From assembly GCA_039973685.1 (NCBI GenBank), contig JBDWKL010000020.1, positions 1-40,458 of the forward strand: a DNA stretch of 40,458 nucleotides, in the 5' to 3' direction. The translations under genes were made by a program, and so were the position numbers. Under the pieces are notes generated by a model. That model searched no databases. It was not told where the DNA came from and saw nothing but the letters and a program-made list of their open reading frames with translations. Source of the stretch: Hyphomicrobiales bacterium. GTDB taxonomy: Bacteria; Pseudomonadota; Alphaproteobacteria; Rhizobiales; JACESI01. This document shows, piece after piece, positions 16,488-25,250 of this stretch (within the stretch, counting starts at the first letter, position 1; each line of letters opens with the position of its first letter).

Positions 16488-17125
16488 TTTACAAACTGCC
16501 CCCTGATGAAATTCGCGCGTCAATCCTTGGCGTCATCAAGATTTTCAAGGGTGATGCAGATGCACTATCGCATTTCAATCTCAGTGCGGAAGGGTTCTGG
16601 CGATCATTCCAAGCCTTGTGGTTGATCCTTGTGCCCTATTTCATTGCAATGCTAGCAGAGCGCCACACACTTGTTGGCAATATGGGTATTGAGCTTGCAG
16701 CCTTTCCAAGCGCACAATTCTTCTTCGCCAAACTTTCAAACATTGGCCTTGAATGGATCATGATGCCCATCGCACTCGCCTTGCTTGCTGGCGTCCTTGG
16801 TATCAAACGCGAATATTCAAGCTACATTATCGCGCGCAATTGGGCATCCGTTCTGATGACATGGGTGTTCTTCATTCCAACACTCGCCTCAATTGCCAAA
16901 TTGGTTTCAATCGAATTGGTGCTCTTTTTACAATTGGGGCTTTTGGGGGTAGTTGTCTTCTTCAGCTTCCGCATCGCACGGACCACTTTACAAAAACCTG
17001 CAAGCTTTTGCGCAACACTTGTCGGCATTGATTTTATGGCGGGCCTTTTGCTGTCACAGATTGTTTGGCGAACCTTCGGCCCAGCAGAAGTCGTCGAGTT
17101 TTTGAACACGCAGGTTATTCAATAA
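16484..17125 (+). CDS. Integral membrane protein of unknown function, coupled to dapE
   Basis: I do not recognise a named family. The 213-residue product has a hydrophilic N-terminus of about 40 residues ([20 protein letters not shown]...) and then about five hydrophobic helices: near [69 protein letters not shown] and [18 protein letters not shown]. The ATG at 16484 overlaps the dapE stop (ATGA); an in-frame upstream ATG at 16439 lies inside dapE and is rejected. As I recall, an uncharacterised membrane gene follows dapE in several rhizobia. Its 3' end overlaps the convergent truA by seven bases. A role linked to cell-wall precursor metabolism is only a guess from position. Confidence 0.75.
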   Translation: MIYKLPPDEIRASILGVIKIFKGDADALSHFNLSAEGFWRSFQALWLILVPYFIAMLAERHTLVGNMGIELAAFPSAQFFFAKLSNIGLEWIMMPIALALLAGVLGIKREYSSYIIARNWASVLMTWVFFIPTLASIAKLVSIELVLFLQLGLLGVVVFFSFRIARTTLQKPASFCATLVGIDFMAGLLLSQIVWRTFGPAEVVEFLNTQVIQ

Positions 17126-17856
17126 TCCACTTGATAAAGACAAAGACCATCTGGCGGCGCAACAGGACCGCACCGACTCCTGTCGCACGCCTCTAATGCA
17201 TTTTTAAAATCAGCCACGGCCCAGCGTTCACCACCAACTTGCACAAGCGAGCCCGCAATAGAGCGCACTTGATTGTGGAGGAATGAACGGGCTGAAACAA
17301 AAATTGAAATCTCATCACCATTACGCTCCACATTGATATGATCGATGCTCTTTACTGGCGATTTTGCTTGGCAGTGAACATGGCGGAATGTCGTATAATC
17401 ATGGGTTCCAACCAAGCATTGCGCTGCCTCATGCATGGAAGTTACATCTAGATCGTGCTTCACATGCATGGCTTGCCCGCGATCAAAGGTGAGCGGTGGG
17501 CGGCGGTTGATAATGCGGTAATGATAGTGGCGAGCCTTCGCACTAAAGCGAGCATCAAATTCTTCGCTAACCTCTTCAACACCAAGGATCGCAATCGGGT
17601 TGGGTTTCAAATGAAAATTGAGCGCCTCGCGAACACGGTTTGCATCCCATGAGCCATTAAGGTCAACATGAGCCACCTGCCCTGTTGCATGCACACCTGC
17701 ATCGGTGCGACCAGCGCCACCAATAAGGGCAGCTTCACCTGAAAAACCTAAAATTGCTTTTTCAATCTCTTCTTGAACTGACGGATGATCAGCCTGTCTT
17801 TGCCACCCGCGAAACGGGCGTCCGTCATATTCAATGATGAGTTTAAAACGCGCCAT
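17119..17856 (-). CDS. truA: tRNA pseudouridine(38-40) synthase
   Basis: TruA isomerises uridines 38-40 of the anticodon arm of many tRNAs. The catalytic Asp is D52 in [18 protein letters not shown], the hallmark of the family. The N-terminus [18 protein letters not shown] and the C-terminal [17 protein letters not shown] are also diagnostic. At 245 residues it has normal length. The ATG is one base after the fmt stop, so truA is third in the def-fmt-truA operon. The 3' end overlaps the convergent membrane-protein gene by seven bases. Confidence 0.96.
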   Translation of the reverse strand: MARFKLIIEYDGRPFRGWQRQADHPSVQEEIEKAILGFSGEAALIGGAGRTDAGVHATGQVAHVDLNGSWDANRVREALNFHLKPNPIAILGVEEVSEEFDARFSAKARHYHYRIINRRPPLTFDRGQAMHVKHDLDVTSMHEAAQCLVGTHDYTTFRHVHCQAKSPVKSIDHINVERNGDEISIFVSARSFLHNQVRSIAGSLVQVGGERWAVADFKNALEACDRSRCGPVAPPDGLCLYQVDY

Positions 17857-17857
17857 A

Positions 17858-18784
17858 TTAGGTGAGCCGCATACCGGGAACGATCTTGTTCCCCTTCAAA
17901 AACTCTCCAGCACTCATAACACCTTTGCCAGAACGCTGGACAGACAAGAGTTGCACAGCACCTGAGCCGCACCCGATCGTCAACGTGTCATCAAGCACTT
18001 CACCCACAGGGCCGCTTTGATCGGTAAGCGATGTGCGTAGCACTTTTAAACGATGTACTTTGCCACCAATCTCAATCTCAGACCAAGCGCCCGGAAAGGG
18101 TGACAGACCGCGAATGTGATTATGAACGGCTTTCGCATCCAAAGACCAATCAATCCGCGTCTCATCTTTTGAGAGTTTATGGGCATAGGTCACACCCTCT
18201 TCTGCCTGCGGATGCGCCTCAAGACCAGTACGGGAAAGAGCACCCAAAGCGCGCGCCATCAAATCACCACCAAGCACCATCAACCGATCATGCAAATCAC
18301 CAGCAGTCTCATCAGCGCCAATGGCCATACGTTCAGCCATCAACACAGGTCCCGTGTCTAACCCTTTTTCCATCTGCATCACCATCACACCGCTCTCCGC
18401 ATCACCGCTCATAATCGCGCGATTGATCGGAGCCGCACCGCGCCAACGCGGCAAGAGCGATGCATGCAGGTTTAAACAGCCATAGGTAGGTGCTTCCAAG
18501 AGTGATGTTGGTAACAACAAGCCGTAAGCCACAACCACAGCAACATCCGCTTCATGGGCAATGAAGGCGTCCACATCGGCTTGCTCTTTGAAATTATCAG
18601 GCGTGAAAACTGGAATACCGAACTGCTCAGCCTTTTCATGCACTGGAGACTTGCGCAATTCCATACCGCGTCCAGCCTTGCGCGGTGGTTGGCTATAGGC
18701 TGCTACCACCTCATGGCCTTGGGCAATAATTTCCATCAATGTCGGGACGGAGAAATCAGGTGTCCCCATAAAGACAATGCGCAT
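17858..18784 (-). CDS. fmt: Methionyl-tRNA formyltransferase
   Basis: Fmt formylates the amino group of initiator Met-tRNA using 10-formyl-THF. The catalytic triad is in place: N105 and H107 in [19 protein letters not shown] and D143 in EKGLDTGPV. The N-terminus is the Rossmann motif [16 protein letters not shown]. The C-terminal OB-like tRNA-binding domain is present, including [14 protein letters not shown]. At 308 residues it has normal length. It lies 26 bases after def and one base before truA. Its product acts with Def: one adds the N-terminal formyl group and the other removes it. Confidence 0.97.
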   Translation of the reverse strand: MRIVFMGTPDFSVPTLMEIIAQGHEVVAAYSQPPRKAGRGMELRKSPVHEKAEQFGIPVFTPDNFKEQADVDAFIAHEADVAVVVAYGLLLPTSLLEAPTYGCLNLHASLLPRWRGAAPINRAIMSGDAESGVMVMQMEKGLDTGPVLMAERMAIGADETAGDLHDRLMVLGGDLMARALGALSRTGLEAHPQAEEGVTYAHKLSKDETRIDWSLDAKAVHNHIRGLSPFPGAWSEIEIGGKVHRLKVLRTSLTDQSGPVGEVLDDTLTIGCGSGAVQLLSVQRSGKGVMSAGEFLKGNKIVPGMRLT

Positions 18785-18810
18785 GGTCTACCAATCTGCT
18801 TGAACGCCTC

Positions 18811-19350
18811 TTAGAGGTTTCCAGCTTTTTTGAGTTTTGCAAATTTCTTGATCACACGATCACGCTTCAATTTGGAAAGGTAATCAATAAACAAGATGCC
18901 GTCCAAGTGATCGATCTCATGCTGAACACAGGTTGCTAGAAGCCCATCTGCTTTTAGCTCTTCTTCCTGTCCATTATAGCCGACATATTTGACAACCACC
19001 TCAGCAGGACGCTCGATCTCTGCATAGTATTCCGGGATTGAAAGGCAACCTTCTTCATAAGATGACATGTCATCCGACGACCAGACAATCTCAGGGTTCA
19101 CCATGAAGATCGGCTGTGGCTTTACTGGTTCTTCGCTCTCATTATCTTCCGTGCGTCTGGCGCAGTCCATGGTGAGGATGCGCCGCGTCACACCAATTTG
19201 CGGGCCAGCAAGACCAATGCCCGGCGCGTCATACATTGTCTCCAACATATTATCGAGCAAACGGCGCAAATCATCGTCAACACGCTCAACAGGATCGCAA
19301 GCGACTTTTAGGATGGGATCAGGAATTTTAACAATATCGAGAATACTCAT
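18811..19350 (-). CDS. def: Peptide deformylase
   Basis: Def removes the formyl group from nascent N-terminal formyl-Met. All three signature motifs are intact: [10 protein letters not shown] (44-53), EGCLSIP (100-106) with metal ligand C102, and QHEIDHLDG (143-151) with metal ligands H144 and H148 and catalytic E145. A length of 179 residues from ATG 19350 is normal; an in-frame start at 19380 would run into the terminator of the upstream chemoreceptor gene. It is first in def-fmt-truA. An acidic insertion ([17 protein letters not shown], about residues 64-80) in the middle is common in alphaproteobacterial enzymes. Confidence 0.96.
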   Translation of the reverse strand: MSILDIVKIPDPILKVACDPVERVDDDLRRLLDNMLETMYDAPGIGLAGPQIGVTRRILTMDCARRTEDNESEEPVKPQPIFMVNPEIVWSSDDMSSYEEGCLSIPEYYAEIERPAEVVVKYVGYNGQEEELKADGLLATCVQHEIDHLDGILFIDYLSKLKRDRVIKKFAKLKKAGNL

Positions 19351-19364
19351 GCCCACGACATATG

Positions 19365-19395
19365 AAAAGCAAAAGGCCACGTCAATGGCGCGGCC
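19365..19395 (-). terminator. Intrinsic terminator downstream of the chemoreceptor gene
   Basis: On the minus strand ggccgcgcc (19395-19387) can pair with gacgtggcc (19383-19375) around a 3-base loop, with one G-U pair and one mismatch. The T-rich tract ttttgctttt (19374-19365) follows. It lies 43 bases after the chemoreceptor stop and just before the def start, so it should separate the two transcripts. Confidence 0.65.
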
Positions 19396-19437
19396 CTTAG
19401 GGATAGAATGAAAATGTCTCTTATCAGCCTGACTTGA

Positions 19438-20886
19438 TCAATCTTGCTTGTAAGCAAGGCGAATATTGCCCCAATGACGCCCTTGTACGATGATCGGCGC
19501 ATTAAGCTCTTTCATCAAAACGAACACACCGCCGCCCATGTCACGACGATAGCTTTGCAGCAAGATTTCTTTTTGGTTTTGCGCTGCCCGCAAACCAATT
19601 CTGTCACGGAATAAATTGCGGTTACGACAATTAGCTGTGTTCCAAACGGGATCATTACCCATCGGCTTAGAAAACTTTTTGACATGAACCGGCACATAGC
19701 CTTCACGGTCTGCAATAATCAAAAAGACAATTTCAGATCTCGATTCAGCGATCGCATCATTGAGATGAGCAATTCGTTTTTCGATCAAAGGCAAGGATGG
19801 GGTCTTATAACGCGTCGGATTTGTGCCAGGAATCTCCTGATGATCGACGTTAAACAGATCGTTCAGCGAAATATCTCCGCTTTCCACTGCATTTTCCAGA
19901 ACTTGCGACACCGTCTTTGCGTGATCACTAGCAATATTTAAAAACGCCGTCTCTTCCGTTTCCGCACCTGTTTGAAGAACGTCTGCCGTCAAATGATCCA
20001 GCTTGTCTGCAATTGATTGAAGCTGCGTGCTGAACTTCACGAGTTCGCCCGAAGAACTCGAGGATGCATTAGAAAGCTGATCGAATGCCTGTGAAAAGAC
20101 AGAACAAGTATCATCAACTTGATTGGCATGGCCAGAAACGGCATTCGTCGATTGGTCTATCTGAGTAATCGCAGAACCGACAGTGGTCAAAATTTCATTG
20201 AATGATCCAGCACTCTCATTCACCGCTGCTGCTTTCATAGCTGCACCGCCTGATTGACTATTTAACTGATCCAATCCAGATCGCACACGTGTTATGGTCG
20301 TTTCAATTTCTGTGGTTGCAGCAGTGGTGTTTTGCGCAAGCTGTTTTACTTCACTGGCAACAACCGCAAACCCTTTGCCTGCTTCACCAGCACGAGCGGC
20401 CTCTATGGTTGCGTTGAGCGCCAAAAGGTTGGTTTGACGAGCAATCGTTTCAATTATACCCGTAACCGAACGAACGCTTTCCATCGCGTTGTTTAACTCT
20501 TCCATATTGGTATCAAAACCCGAAACATCGTCAATCAACTCTTGGATTGCGGTGATCGCTTCGTTCGCGGTTTGTTGAGATTGGCCGAGCTCTTTGTCCA
20601 CGTGCTGCGCAACATTGCGCGCTGTGTCTATGCTGGCATTAATTTCACCGGTTCTCGCTTTAACAGTCTCAAGATCGCTTGAAAGAACACCAAATTGCTC
20701 AACTTCTTCAATTGAAGAAGCAGATATTTCCTGCATAGCGCCAGCAATTGCAGCCATGTCCAATCCAAATGCACTCAATTCCTTTGAAACCGTGCATAAA
20801 ATTTCACGCATCTGAGTATTTTCAAACTCTAACTGCGCGCACTTATCTTCGATAGAAAAATCAAGACTAGAAGCAGCCAACACCAT
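19438..20886 (-). CDS. Soluble methyl-accepting chemotaxis protein with C-terminal sensor domain
   Basis: The 482-residue protein has no membrane helix. The conserved receptor hairpin tip that binds CheA/Che[21 protein letters not shown] followed by [19 protein letters not shown], is at residues 146-185. Heptad-like Ala/Gln-rich coiled coil flanks it on both sides. The C-terminal region (about 345-482) is a separate domain with the blocks [49 protein letters not shown] and [13 protein letters not shown] recall this domain at the end of other proteobacterial receptors, where it probably senses a cytoplasmic ligand. The ATG has an excellent ribosome-binding site (gaggtga). The gene stands alone, with no other che genes nearby, between def and rmuC. 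Confidence 0.9.
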   Translation of the reverse strand: MVLAASSLDFSIEDKCAQLEFENTQMREILCTVSKELSAFGLDMAAIAGAMQEISASSIEEVEQFGVLSSDLETVKARTGEINASIDTARNVAQHVDKELGQSQQTANEAITAIQELIDDVSGFDTNMEELNNAMESVRSVTGIIETIARQTNLLALNATIEAARAGEAGKGFAVVASEVKQLAQNTTAATTEIETTITRVRSGLDQLNSQSGGAAMKAAAVNESAGSFNEILTTVGSAITQIDQSTNAVSGHANQVDDTCSVFSQAFDQLSNASSSSSGELVKFSTQLQSIADKLDHLTADVLQTGAETEETAFLNIASDHAKTVSQVLENAVESGDISLNDLFNVDHQEIPGTNPTRYKTPSLPLIEKRIAHLNDAIAESRSEIVFLIIADREGYVPVHVKKFSKPMGNDPVWNTANCRNRNLFRDRIGLRAAQNQKEILLQSYRRDMGGGVFVLMKELNAPIIVQGRHWGNIRLAYKQD

Positions 20887-21036
20887 AAATCACCTCATAT
20901 TAACCTGTATAATCCTGCAGGAACCTGGTTAATTTTCACTTAACATGGGAACAAATTCCGATACCGACTTAATGCTTCCAACGTTTTGAAAATCTTTACT
21001 TTGGCCGCTTGTTGAGAATCGGTGTATTCCTGCGCC

Positions 21037-22257
21037 ATGTCATTTGAACAAATCGTCATCACTTTGGGCAATCGTTCCTTTTCTCTCGGTGAAATATTAA
21101 TCGCCGGTGCAGGCTTAGCCCTTCTTCTGCTTTTCATGCTTTTGCTGATGGCATGGAAAAATGCATCACGCAGATCACACTTAGAGCGGTCTGCCCAAGC
21201 GCGCGCTGCGGAGATGGATTTGCGCATGGCTGAAGTGATGAAAGCGCAAGCCGAGATGGCGGGGCGCATGCAAACATTCGCAAATGTTTTTGGCACAAGC
21301 CAGCAAGACCTCACCAAATCCTTGGGCGACCGTATGGATACGATGAGCCATCGGCTTGGTCAAAACTTGGCAGAAACAACAAAATCCACCCATCAAAACT
21401 TGCAAGCGTTGGGTGAACGGCTAGCCGTTATTGATAAGGCGCAAACCAACATCACACAGCTTTCCAGCCAAGTTGTTGAGCTCCAAAATGTTCTGGCCAA
21501 CAAACAAACGCGCGGTGCCTTTGGTCAAGCACGCATGGAGACCATTATCAAAGACGGTTTGCCGCAGGGTGCCTTTTCGTTTCAGGCAACGTTATCAAAC
21601 AGCACGCGGCCAGATTGTTTGATCTATATGCCAAACGATGCCCCTTCGCTGGTGATCGATTCAAAGTTTCCTCTCGAAGCATGGAACACGGCGCGCCATA
21701 GCGACCAGCCAGATGAAATTCATGCAGCAAAAACACAGTTTCGCCGTGACGTTGATAAGCATGTCAAAGACATTGCATCCAAATATTTTATCACAGGCGA
21801 AACCCAAGACACTGCTTTTATGTTCGTGCCGTCTGAATCGATTTTTGCCGACATCCATGAGCATTATGAAGACATCGTACAAAAAGCCCATCGCTCACGC
21901 GTGGTGATTGTCTCCCCATCTTTGCTTATGTTGTCTATACAGGTGGTCCAATCCGTCCTCCGCGATCAACGCATGCGCGAACAGGCGCATATCATCCAAA
22001 AAGAAGTGATTGCCCTAATGGCAGATGTTTCAAGGTTGGATGATCGGGTCGGAAAGCTTCAAACGCATTTCTCACAAGCCAATCGCGATATTGATCAAAT
22101 CATGACCTCGACAAAGAAAATCACAGGCCGTGGCAGTCGCATTGAAGCGTTGGATTTCTCAAAGGAAAACGATGCTGACGACACAGAGGTTTCTGCCGCG
22201 CCAGATGAAGCCCCTCTCAACCGCCCGATCCAACCAGATTTATTGGCTGGCGAATAG
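21037..22257 (+). CDS. rmuC: DNA recombination protein RmuC homologue
   Basis: RmuC-family proteins limit recombination at inverted repeats and carry a nuclease-like core; the biochemical activity is not well settled. One N-terminal membrane helix (LIAGAGLALLLLFMLLLMAW) is followed by a long coiled coil (about residues 45-160). The conserved RmuC core follows: RGAFGQARMETII, CLIYMPNDAPSLVIDSKFPL, FMFVPSESIFADIHE and VVIVSPSLLMLSIQVVQSVL. ATG 21037 (406 aa) is preferred over a GTG five codons upstream. It is divergent from the chemoreceptor with a 150-base spacer, and a bidirectional terminator follows. The family is clear. Confidence 0.93.
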   Translation: MSFEQIVITLGNRSFSLGEILIAGAGLALLLLFMLLLMAWKNASRRSHLERSAQARAAEMDLRMAEVMKAQAEMAGRMQTFANVFGTSQQDLTKSLGDRMDTMSHRLGQNLAETTKSTHQNLQALGERLAVIDKAQTNITQLSSQVVELQNVLANKQTRGAFGQARMETIIKDGLPQGAFSFQATLSNSTRPDCLIYMPNDAPSLVIDSKFPLEAWNTARHSDQPDEIHAAKTQFRRDVDKHVKDIASKYFITGETQDTAFMFVPSESIFADIHEHYEDIVQKAHRSRVVIVSPSLLMLSIQVVQSVLRDQRMREQAHIIQKEVIALMADVSRLDDRVGKLQTHFSQANRDIDQIMTSTKKITGRGSRIEALDFSKENDADDTEVSAAPDEAPLNRPIQPDLLAGE

Positions 22258-22296
22258 CGACGATAGAGCTCAATTCAATAAAAAAACTCAGCAAAG

Positions 22297-22335
22297 AAAA
22301 AAGCCCGGCTTGAACAAATCAAACCGGGCTTTTTA
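22297..22335. terminator. Bidirectional terminator between rmuC and the OmpA-like gene
   Basis: aagcccgg (22301-22308) pairs with ccgggctt (22324-22331), and ttg/caa adds to the stem after one mismatch. Six A on the left and five T on the right make it effective on both strands. It lies in the 98-base gap between two convergent genes. Confidence 0.88.
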
Positions 22336-22355
22336 ATGTTTAAAAGGTTCGGATC

Positions 22356-23042
22356 TTAAGTCTCTGTCAGCGGAGAAATTTGAATTTCTACGCGACGGTT
22401 AAGCGCCCGACCTTGTTCATTGTCATTGGAAGCAACCGGACGGGCTTCACCATAGCCTTGCACCAAGAAACGACGGCTATCAACGCCTGTGGTTGCAAGA
22501 TATTGCGCAACATTCGTCGCACGGTTTTGTGACAGCACTTGGTTATCAGCATCACTACCAACGCTATCGGTATGGCCAACCACATCAACCAATGTTTTGT
22601 CATATTTCTTGAGCACAATACCGACAGAGTTCAACACAGGCTGGAACTGAGGCGACACCTGAGATTCACCCGTTGCAAACGTAGCGTTGCTTGGCAGGTT
22701 CAAAGTGATGTTATCGCCGTTACGCGTAACGCTAACACCTGTTCCTTGCAGTTGCTGGCGAAGCTCTGCTTCTTGGCGATCAAGATAAAGGCCCACACCG
22801 CCACCTGTTAGAGCACCAACGCCAGCGCCAATTAATGCGCCTTTACGGGCGGCTTTACCGCCACCAGTTAATGCGCCAATACCAGCGCCAGCCAAGGCGC
22901 CGCCAACGGCCCCAATACCAGTGCCTTTTACCAAATTAGAAGTTTTGGATTGCCCTGTGAAGGCATCTTGCGTTGTAAAACAGCCCGCAAGGCCCATCGA
23001 AAGAGCCGCCAAAGTGGCAGCTGTTGTCATAAATTTAGTCAT
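22356..23042 (-). CDS. OmpA-family lipoprotein with glycine-zipper segment
   Basis: The 228-residue protein begins with a lipoprotein signal, LSMGLAGC, with lipobox Cys21 as the probable acylation site. Residues about 40-83 are a Gly/Ala-rich zipper (GIGAVGGALAGAGIGALTGG and a second repeat), likely membrane-associated. Residues about 110-225 are an OmpA C-terminal peptidoglycan-binding domain with VVGHTDSVGSDADNQVLS, NRATNVAQYL and GRALNRRVEI. The architecture matches YiaD-type outer-membrane lipoproteins. It probably tethers the outer membrane to the cell wall. The ribosome-binding site gaggaag precedes the ATG. It converges on rmuC. Confidence 0.93.
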   Translation of the reverse strand: MTKFMTTAATLAALSMGLAGCFTTQDAFTGQSKTSNLVKGTGIGAVGGALAGAGIGALTGGGKAARKGALIGAGVGALTGGGVGLYLDRQEAELRQQLQGTGVSVTRNGDNITLNLPSNATFATGESQVSPQFQPVLNSVGIVLKKYDKTLVDVVGHTDSVGSDADNQVLSQNRATNVAQYLATTGVDSRRFLVQGYGEARPVASNDNEQGRALNRRVEIQISPLTET

Positions 23043-23187
23043 CTGAGTTCTTCCTCATATACGAGATTTCTGCACTAAACTCTCAAAAGAAGGCGAATTT
23101 TGGATTAAGCAGCATGGTTAATAGGTAGTTGACCAAATTGCACAGGTTTGGAAAACTTGATTTCATTACGATTACTTACGGATTTTT

Positions 23188-23946
23188 ATGATGAAATTTA
23201 ATTTTTCCAGCCTGTTTTTATTTACCATTATTATCTCAACACCCCCTTCTTATGCAGAATCATTGCGAGAAATGAGCGAACTTGGCGGGGAGTGCATTGA
23301 AACTGACGGAAGTTTAAGTTGTGGCGAAGGCGATCTTGCACTCCACATCATCGATGGCACACAATCACCCGCCAACGCCGCATTCGCTGTTGGCTGGCGC
23401 GCGCCAGAGCGGGAGGATTGGCTTTTTGCAGAGCTCTATCTCGTGCGTTTATCAAATGGCAAAGCCATCCAACCTCTAAAAGCAAAGGTCGAATGGGTCA
23501 GCAAAACACAACTCGCCAATCATCAATCTGTTTTTGCAAGCTGGATGGGCAATAAACCGAATACTGGCGGCGGCTTCATGGTGGGGGTCAATGGAAAATG
23601 GAACACCCAAAGCCTTGAGATGTACCAATGGGCTGGCGAAGACGCACTCACCTTTGAAGGCGAAGTTCTGCCGAAGATTGGCGAAGCGCTTTACAATAAG
23701 CTTTATGAGGACAATCCGGACGTTGATCTCGGCGGCTATGTCTTATCCACCACCGAAGCCCCTCTAATTGGCCCTACCGAACACAAGCAATCAACCAAGC
23801 CTTTCACGGTCATTTTCACCGCTGTGTTTCAAGAACCGAAAGCCTCAACCCCGATTTATGAGTATGAAGTCGAAGTGAAGTTGGAGGGCTATAAATCATG
23901 GAGCCAACCCGTTATGACTTCTATCAGACCTCTTGAAACGAACTAA
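23188..23946 (+). CDS. Secreted protein of unknown function (252 aa)
   Basis: I do not recognise this protein. A Sec signal peptide is clear: MMKFNFSSLFLFTIIISTPPSYA, with probable cleavage after Ala23. Two cysteines soon after (C36 and C45 in GGECIETDGSLSCGEG) could form a disulfide. The mature part has aromatic- and Gly-rich stretches (ASWMGNKPNTGGGFMVGVNG) and beta-strand-like patterns, with no catalytic motif visible. It is probably periplasmic. It starts 145 bases from the divergent OmpA-like gene and ends 11 bases before an SDR gene on the same strand, so the two may be cotranscribed. Codon use and length support a real gene. Confidence 0.75.
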   Translation: MMKFNFSSLFLFTIIISTPPSYAESLREMSELGGECIETDGSLSCGEGDLALHIIDGTQSPANAAFAVGWRAPEREDWLFAELYLVRLSNGKAIQPLKAKVEWVSKTQLANHQSVFASWMGNKPNTGGGFMVGVNGKWNTQSLEMYQWAGEDALTFEGEVLPKIGEALYNKLYEDNPDVDLGGYVLSTTEAPLIGPTEHKQSTKPFTVIFTAVFQEPKASTPIYEYEVEVKLEGYKSWSQPVMTSIRPLETN

Positions 23947-23957
23947 TGGATAGATAA

Positions 23958-24656
23958 ATGGCAAAACCTCGCGCTCTCATAGTTGGCGTTGGTGACGGCG
24001 TCTCCGCCTCCCTCGCCCGTGCCCTTAAAGCCCAAGGCTATAAAATCATCCTTGCCGCCCGCAACATCGAGAAGATTGCAGGGCTGATTGCAGAAACCAA
24101 AGCCGAAGCCCATGTTTGCGACATTGTGAAAGCTGAAGATGTCACAGCCCTTTTTGATGCAATCGAAGGGCGGCTGGAAGTCGTCATCGCCAACCCTGCA
24201 CGGCGCGTGCGGGGACCGCTTACGGAAGTTGATCCTGCCGAGGTAAAAGCATCACTTGAAATCACAGCCTTCGGTTCTTTCTTGGTAGGGCAAGCAGCAG
24301 CAGAGCGCATGCTTGAACAAGAAATGGACGACGGTAAGCGCGGCACGATTTTATTCACTGGCGCATCAGCAGGCGTAAAAGGCTTCCCACAATCCGCAAC
24401 CTTCGCCATGGGCAAATTTGCCCAGCGTGGTCTCGCCCAATCCATGGCACGAGAGCTCCACCCCCAAGGCGTGCATGTGGCATGGATCAACATCGACGGC
24501 GCCATAAAAAGTGCGACCCGCGAAGAACCAGCTGACAAGCCAGCTTCGATGTTAGACCCTGACGAGATTGCGAAAAATTACGTTCACCTGATCAATCAAC
24601 AACGCTCAGCTTGGACGGATGAGCTTGTGGTTCGACCTTGGGTTGAGAAATTTTAA
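23958..24656 (+). CDS. Atypical short-chain dehydrogenase/reductase-like protein
   Basis: A 232-residue Rossmann-fold SDR. The nucleotide-binding loop is LIVGVGDGVSASLA (residues 8-20), an altered form of TGxxxGxG. Cofactor and active-site motifs follow: AARN (33-36), VIANPARRVRG (76-86) in place of NNAG, and S137 in FTGASAG. The usual YxxxK is FAMGK (F149, K153), so the catalytic Tyr is replaced by Phe. That argues for an altered reaction, or for loss of classical dehydrogenase chemistry, though the fold looks intact. It follows the secreted-protein gene by 11 bases. A related SDR branch with F-x-x-x-K exists, so the change may be lineage-typical. Confidence 0.82.
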   Translation: MAKPRALIVGVGDGVSASLARALKAQGYKIILAARNIEKIAGLIAETKAEAHVCDIVKAEDVTALFDAIEGRLEVVIANPARRVRGPLTEVDPAEVKASLEITAFGSFLVGQAAAERMLEQEMDDGKRGTILFTGASAGVKGFPQSATFAMGKFAQRGLAQSMARELHPQGVHVAWINIDGAIKSATREEPADKPASMLDPDEIAKNYVHLINQQRSAWTDELVVRPWVEKF

Positions 24657-24740
24657 GAGCTGTAGATATTTAATCTTGCCCCTTAAACCGATATTGCCAG
24701 CTAACTCTATTCCCTAAGCGAACTCACGCCCCAAGCGCAT

Positions 24741-25199
24741 TCACGCCAACGGATCTCGCCCATATTGGTTTGGTCCATCGGTGCCTTTAAGGGCGCCGCA
24801 GATAACTAGAAAATATAATGCGAGAAAGGACACCGCCAATTTTACAAACTGGATAACCCAAAACAGCAGGTTGCCCCCGTGGGCGACGATGCCATTAGGG
24901 TCTGATATCTCTGACGGAACAACGAATACGAGTATATAATGAAGGGCAAGATAGATAATGAATAGTTTTCCGTTCCTGCCGCGATCGTGCAACCGTTTCA
25001 CGAAAAGGCAATAGTTGGAATACAAAAACATCACCAAGCATGATGCAATCAAGGCCATGGATTTGACCTGCAAATTAACAAGAAGAAACGTAAGGAATGT
25101 TATCAAAAGGGAGGCGGCTAACAAAGCCAACATTCCCATCCAAAATTGCCGACGCCCAATACGACCTTCAGTCGAAAGCAGTGTGTAAATCATCTCCAT
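24741..25199 (-). CDS. DUF805-family membrane protein
   Basis: About 152 residues with the family N-terminal motif YTLLSTEGRIGRRQFWMG, the central FVKRLHDRGRNGKLF and the C-terminal LKGTDGPNQYGRDPLA, plus four hydrophobic helices. The function of DUF805 is not established. The ATG at 25199 is preferred because cggggt lies at suitable distance; ATGs at 25205 and 25193 are possible. The gene starts 51 bases after the PiT transporter stop on the same strand and may be cotranscribed with it. A decayed copy of the same 3' end lies on the other side of the transporter gene (26960-27151). Confidence 0.87.
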   Translation of the reverse strand: MEMIYTLLSTEGRIGRRQFWMGMLALLAASLLITFLTFLLVNLQVKSMALIASCLVMFLYSNYCLFVKRLHDRGRNGKLFIIYLALHYILVFVVPSEISDPNGIVAHGGNLLFWVIQFVKLAVSFLALYFLVICGALKGTDGPNQYGRDPLA

Positions 25200-25250
25200 A
25201 ACCATACCCCGAGCCAAACAGATAAATCAAAGGTTCACTGGGGAAAGGTA

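Noticed and set aside
20900-20935. Palindromic cctgcagg and ttaacc/ggttaa region upstream of the chemoreceptor
   Set aside because: The two symmetries have different centres and the arms are short; there is not enough to call an operator.
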